From Fremontodendron californicum (taxonomy: Eukaryota > Streptophyta > Magnoliopsida > Malvales > Malvaceae), in the NCBI GenBank assembly GCA_030761205.1, contig JAULJL010000021.1:8847160-8911159 (forward strand): 64,000 nucleotides of DNA. Direction: 5' to 3'. Positions 58,583 to 64,000 of this stretch are shown in pieces. Positions within the stretch are counted from its first letter, which is position 1, and each line of letters opens with the position of its first letter. Made by a program: the position numbers and the translations under genes. The notes under the pieces are model-generated. The model saw only the letters and a program-made list of their open reading frames with translations, made no database searches and had not been told where the DNA came from.

Positions 58583-59421
58583 TTATGCATTGTCATTCTC
58601 GTGCATTATCACTATCAAAGCTACAATGAAGGCGTAGTCCACCTCTGGATACACTTTTACCTTGAAACTTTCTTTGCCCTTACAGCTCCCCCATGTGAAA
58701 TTGTGGCTAACCTGTATTTCATAACACAAACAAATTAAGGAATTAAACAAAACAATAACTAGTGTTACATTAATTGGTTTCTCTGTCTGTTTTTACATTT
58801 TCAGGGATTCTCCAAATTAAACCAGAAACATATACCTCTGCAATGATTGAATTGCCTTTCCGAACTTTGAAAGAAAGGGAAGTAAAACTTCCAGTTACAT
58901 GAAAATCCCGGCCATCTTCCTTGTAGCTGCTTGCTAAGTAAACATCAAGATTGTTTTTGATCTGGAGTGCATTGGATCTCTGCACGCTGCAGATAAAATG
59001 GTTTCCTTCTGAGCTTTCACCTTCATAAATTAGCCATTTCTGTTTCCAGGATAATGCCTGCTTAATTAATTAATTAATTTCCAAAACTCCTACCATCATT
59101 ACTTTCTTCAACTCCAAGTAAGTAACATCGACATACAGATTTTTTTTCATCCTAAAAAAATCATAGGAAAATATATATATATATATATATATATGTTTGC
59201 ATGTATACCTTTTCCCGCAAAGTGATGACAGGCAAACCAGCAGGATCCTTCATGACCCTTTTCTTGTGGAAGTTCCAAACACCGCCATCGACTTGAAGGA
59301 GAACATTTCCAGTAGTATCAAACACATCATAGTGTGCATTAGAAAATGATTCTACTTTTCTCTTCACAAGGAGCTGCATTGTGTAAGGGACACACTTGAT
59401 GATCTGATCATCACTTGCCAT
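58583..59421 (-). CDS. LURP-one-related protein (DUF567, tubby C-like fold)
   Basis: Member of the plant LURP-one family, beta-barrel proteins like the tubby C-terminal domain. LURP1 itself is needed for basal defence against an oomycete; most members, including this one, have unknown roles. Exons (minus): 59421-59209, 59057-58836, 58711-58583, all phase 0 with GT/AG borders. They give 187 residues, near the usual 190-220. Visible family blocks: YTMQLLVKRKVESFSNAHYD, VFDTTGNVLLQVDG, DPAGLPVITLREK, SWKQKWLIYEGES, VKVYPEVDYAFIVALIVIMH near the C-terminus. There is no signal peptide or transmembrane segment in the classical sense. The intron after exon 1 holds a (TA)n tract (59171-59194). No stop or frame error was seen, so it is likely functional. 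Confidence 0.9.
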
Positions 59422-59998
59422 ATATATTCTGATCTGATCTGATCAATCAATTCAATAATAGAGGAAGAAACTTAATCGATGGCGATGCTCTCAATTGGAA
59501 AACAATAGACAATTGATTGATGCTGATATTCTTTGGTAAACTGAAAGAAAACACTTCAAAATTCAAATAGCATTTTCCTGGAAATAAAGCTCTGCTCTTT
59601 GAATATGGGAAACGCGGCAACAATGTCACACAATTTTTATTTTAATCTATTTTAATACTATGTACACTACACTATTCATCATCATATATGCTTTACGTAA
59701 ATTAGTTTAGTTGTTTTGGAAGAGAAGCAGCAAAGCAGATGGAAACAGAATTTCAGAAAAGTATGAAAAAGTTGTAGTATATGGTAAACATCTTACAAAG
59801 ACGACATTTAAAATGATTTTGAGCATTAGGGAATTGACAACATCAATAATAATAAAAAAAAAGTCATTAATTTGAAAATTGACCCATTGATAGCTCTCAA
59901 AAGTTTTTATTTTATACAAATGATAATAATAATAATGTTATGTTTACTCCATTGAATTGTTTGTTTTTTTAATAAATTGACTCCATTAATGTGAAAAA
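59422..59998. other. 5' flank of the LURP-one-related gene
   Basis: Promoter side. It has a 'ctgatctgatctgatcaatc' run near 59428-59447. No other gene was recognised. Confidence 0.45.
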
Positions 59999-60287
59999 TA
60001 GACCTGCTCACGGGCCGGGCAGCCCGCCCGGCAGGCCCGGCTCAATACGGGCCGGGCCTGGGCAGACAATTTCATGTTCCGGCCTGGCCCGGCCCGGAAC
60101 AGTGTTTTATTATTATTATAATATTATTTTTATTTAATTTTAATTTTAATTTTAAAAAATAAAAAAATTTATTTTTTTATTCCAATGAACAGTGATTCAG
60201 GCCTAAACGGGCGGGCCTAGGCGATCCAGACCCGGGCCTGGGCAAAAAAAAAAAAAAGGGCCGCCGCCCGGCTCATGAGCACCTCTA
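59999..60287. mobile_element. GGCCGGGC-type hAT-like MITE, best-bounded copy
   Basis: The left end 'tagacctgctcacgggccgg' and the reverse complement of the right end 'tagaggtgctcatgagccgg' are inverted repeats. The 8-bp flanks gtgaaaaa (59991-59998) and gtggaaaa (60288-60295) differ at one base, fitting a hAT target duplication. GC-rich arms flank an AT-rich centre. 289 bp, noncoding. Confidence 0.7.
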
Positions 60288-61780
60288 GTGGAAAACAAGG
60301 TTTGTGAAATTGAACCCTTGCATACCATAGATATTCATATATATCAAAATTTCCCAATTGCATGCATAAAATCTCAGATTGACAAGTTGAAGAGAGATAT
60401 ATACAATCCAGATAATTAATTAACATACCTTTCAATAGAGAACTGGATTCAAACCTCACATCAGGAAAAATAATGTGAAGATCAGATTGTCTCTATTGTG
60501 GTGAGGTAGCAGACTTATCTCTGCTTCTTTATTGGATTTTGAATAAAATTTTTAATTATCCAAAAAAAACAAAACAAAATTCTGGTACTTTGTTGTTATG
60601 ATTTTGAAGAACAATTATTCTTAACCACAGCTAAATTTAAGAATCTAAATTTAAGAATTAACACAAGTGCTTGATTGTCATGATTTAAGAAACACCCATA
60701 CCATATTAACCATTGTAATTGGTAACCTTAAACTAAATTTGCTAAAACATTTAAAAATTTAATTTCAACCACTATGCTCCTGACTCCTAACTAATTGGAA
60801 TCTCTTTTTGGTAAAGAAAAAGATAAATACGACTTAAATTTTAAATTTTTATCCTCATTTCATACATCCTTTTTTACAATATCCTTTTCTAATAATTGTA
60901 ATAATATTTGTAATAATTTTTATAATCTTTGATATAATTTTGATAATATTTGTAATGTTTTTTATATCATTTTATATTATTTTATACCCAAAAAAATCTA
61001 ATATATAGATTTATCAAAAAAGTAAAAATATCTAATATTGAATTATATATATTAAAATAAATAATATTGATTTATTATATCATTTATATAAAAAAATGAA
61101 TATGAAAAATCTTTTAAACTATCAAAAATTATCATTATTGTTTATTAATATTTTTATCCATACCACTAACCACAGCAAAATAAAAGTGAATAAAAGCTGG
61201 CTGCCAACTTTTACTGATAGGCTTAAATTTCCATCTTCATGATAGGCTTTCTTTTTGGTACTCATTTGTTTTTCCTTTTGGATATTTTAGCACAATTTCA
61301 CAAAAGGAAACTTTTATATTAAAAAATTTATCAAAGAAGCCAAATTCCAAAACAGATTCAAGTTATCAGTTCCAGGAAAAATAAGAAGAAAAAACTTAAG
61401 TTATTAACTTATATTCAGCAGCAAATGGTGTACATAAGTCTCAATAAAGTAAAGTTACTTCCTTCGGTATCTTTCTATATATGAACTAATTATACATGTA
61501 CAGTAAAGTGGGCATCTGTCTATTTGACCATATAACAATCTTTTTATACAGCTAGCACTGACAGTTTAGGGCAATCTGTCCTTGGAATTGTTTCTAATAA
61601 GATTTTTCCTTGTTTCATTTGTCTTCATACAATCTATTATCTTCTCTTATTGCTTACCAAACTTAATACACAATTTTCCAATCAATAATTTGACAGGTTG
61701 AGGTTATGCACAATAAGGCATGGCTGACAGGTTAAGGTTATAGTTCACTAAGATTTAATTTGCTGCAGATTTAAAACACA
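60288..61780. other. Intergenic, nothing recognised
   Basis: AT-rich with no convincing coding frame. Part of it could be left-flank host DNA of the copia element to the right. Confidence 0.5.
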
Positions 61781-61799
61781 TGATCACTTTGGTTTTTGT

Positions 61800-64000
61800 T
61801 TAGTTTTGATGTCCTGTGGCTGTTACCCTTCCATTGGAGGGTCTAGATCCGGAGATCAATTCACCCTACCAAAATTTATCAGTATTTATTAATTATATAT
61901 GTATTGTATATGATGCAAGAAAAGTGCTCAACATGGAATATAATGGACCTCAAATAGGCTAGTTCTGTTCAAAGTGATGAACAAAGGATGAACTGAAAAT
62001 CTCAAGAACACAAATATTGATATGTCTCTTAAAGATCAGAACATGTCTTACATTTGTGCATTGGCACTCCTTAAATACTAGCATAACAAGTTGATAGAAC
62101 CAAGTTTGTCAACTTTTACAACTATGTTCATAAACTAAAGTCAGTAATTACAACTTCTAGATTTTCGATGCAGCATTTGTTGAAACCAACCGTGACAGCT
62201 AATTCAACACTCCCCCTCGAGTTGGTGCATGGATGTCCCACATGCCTAACTTGTCTAAGAACTTTGAAAATACTCGATTTGAGACTGCTTTGGTGAGGAT
62301 ATCGGCCAACTGATCCTCTGATCGAATTTTGGGCAATTTCACAATTTTTCTATCCAACTTTTCTTTAATGAAAAATCTGTCTATCTCGACATGCTTTGTA
62401 CGGCCATGTTGAACCGAATTATGCGCAATGTCACATGCTGTTTTATTGTCACAAAACAATTGGATAGGTTGTTCAGATAGATGACCCAAATCCTGCAAAA
62501 GAAGTCTTAGCCATAATGCCTCACAAAGTACATTTGCCAAACCTCTGAATTCAGCTTCTGCACTTGAGCGAGCTACGACATTTTGTTTCTTGCTTTTCCA
62601 ATTCACAAGGTTACCTAAGACAAAGGTAAAGTATCCAGAAGTAGATCTCCTGTCATCCATATTACCAGCCCAATCGGCATCAGTATAGGCTTCTATGCTG
62701 TGATAGCCTTCGTTTTTAGTGAATAATACTCTTTTTCCTGGAGCAGACTTCAGATACCTCAAAATGCGAAGAACTGCATTCATATGTTGTTCTCCATGAT
62801 TGTCATAAATTGACTGACGATACTCAAAGCATAAGCCAGATTTGGTCTGGTATGAGATAAGTATAACAGTCTCCCTACAAGTCTTTGGTATCTTCCTTTG
62901 TCAACTGGTACCTGGTTGGACTCAATACATAGTTTTAAACCTTTTTTCACTGGTGTATCAGCTGGTTGACATGCTAACATACCCGTCTCTTGTAATAGAT
63001 CTAGAGCATATTTTCTTTGAGATAGAACTATTCCTTTGTTAGATCGGGATACTTCAATCCCAAGAAAATATTTTAGAGGACCTAGATCTTTCATTTCAAA
63101 TTCTTTGGACAGGTAATTTTGTAAGGCTTTTCTTTCAGTTGGATCATTCCCTGTAACCATCATATCATCCACATATATAATGAGCGCAGTTATCATACCT
63201 TGTTGTTTTTTTTAAGAAAATAATATGATCTGAGTTGCTTTGATGGTAGCCAAAGGCTATCATAGATTTTGTGAATCTTCCAAACCATGCTCTAGGAGAT
63301 TGTTCCAGCCTATACAATGATTTTTTCAGTCTGCATACCTTCTGGCTGTGTCTTTTGGGTATCATGCACCCTGGTGGGAGATCCATGTAGACTTCTTCAG
63401 ATAAGTCACCATGCAAAAAGGCATTCTTCACATCGAATTGTTGTAAGGGCCAATCCAAGTTTGCAGCTAAAGACAATAGAACACGAACTGTGTTGATTTT
63501 GGCTACAGGTGCAAATGTTTCTGTGTAACCAATCCCGTAGGTTTGTGTGTATCCCTTTGCTACCAATCTTGCCTTAAGACGTTCAATTGTGCCATTATCT
63601 TTATACTTCACAGTGTAAATCCATCGACATCCAACTGGTTTCTTTCCTGGTGGAGGATCAACTAGTTCCCATGTTTCATTCTTTTCCAGAGATTTCATCT
63701 TCTCGTTCATAGCTGCTTTCCACCTAGGATCGACTAAGGCTTCCTGCACACTGTTAGGAATAGATACAATAAATAATTGATTTACAAATGACATGTTTGA
63801 TTCTGACAAACGATGGTTAGACACATAATGACTCATGGGATATTTTACTTTACTAGAGAGTTCAGGTTCATATGTGGGTCTAGGAATACCTCTAGTGTGA
63901 CGTTGTGGTAACTATCTTATGTGTGGTTCAGGAACATCTTCAGTATACGATTGGTGTGATATGTCGATCTGAGATGGAGCCATATTTTCCTGAAACTCGG
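61800..64000 (-). mobile_element. Truncated Ty1/copia element running off the window
   Basis: Minus strand. Pol is followed by the purine tract 'cgagggggag' and an LTR start TGTTGAATTAGCTG at 62209 reading leftward. The LTR's far end could not be fixed because its partner lies outside the window, so 61800 is approximate. A 'tatttaagg' near 62069-62077 may be the LTR TATA box. Confidence 0.75.
62199..64000 (-). pseudogene. Copia pol 3' part (reverse transcriptase and RNase H), frameshifted
   Basis: Reading leftward: linker with an in-frame stop near 63910; reverse transcriptase from PRWKAAMNEKMKSLEKNETW through QFDVKNAFLHGDL; a frame change in an A-run near 63210; LIIYVDDMMVTG and the rest of reverse transcriptase; a second frame change near 62795; RNase H with AYTDADWAGN, SAEAEFRGLA and FCDNKTACDIAHN. 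It ends GGVLN 11 bases inside the LTR. Integrase and gag would lie beyond the window. It is dead, but the domains are well readable. Confidence 0.9.

Overview
This window is plant nuclear DNA, most likely from a dicot (probably a rosid). It holds three intact, intron-bearing plant genes far apart in AT-rich DNA. The rest is LTR retrotransposons, small terminal-inverted-repeat (TIR) elements and satellite-type tandem repeats. The species cannot be named from the sequence alone. All exon models below were built by reading splice sites and checking that the reading phase closes across every junction.

Layout. Bases 2132-5564 (minus) hold a six-exon type-B cytokinin response regulator of the ARR1/ARR12 kind. 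Bases 6.5-8.3 kb carry small DNA transposon remnants. Bases 8330-25402 are one 17 kb LTR retrotransposon of Ogre/Tat type. It has two 4.06 kb LTRs that are almost identical, a 5-bp target duplication, a tRNA-Arg-like primer site, two gag-related ORFs, no recognisable pol, and a tandem-repeat-rich 3' untranslated region. It sits inside an older GGCCGGGC-type element, which it splits in two. Bases 25.8-33.6 kb hold MITEs, a decayed Ty3/gypsy pol and a decayed copia LTR. Bases 33674-39319 are an old, internally deleted copia element. Bases 40876-44172 (plus) hold a six-exon eIF3 subunit J gene. Bases 45900-51358 are a young copia element, complete in layout but inactivated by point mutations. Bases 51380-51820 (minus) keep the open last exon of a GH28 polygalacturonase-like gene. 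This is followed directly by about 6.25 kb of a ~160-bp satellite (51821-58080). Bases 58583-59421 (minus) hold a three-exon LURP-one-related gene. Bases 62199-64000 (minus) are the pol 3' part and LTR start of a fourth, broken copia element that runs off the window.

The three host genes have no obvious joint function: cytokinin-dependent transcription, translation initiation, and a LURP-one/tubby-fold protein. The least ordinary structures are: the gag-only 17 kb element, whose upstream ORF looks like a gag copy that lost its core; the 81-bp array in the 3' region of that element; and the local 160-bp satellite abutting an orphan GH28 exon.
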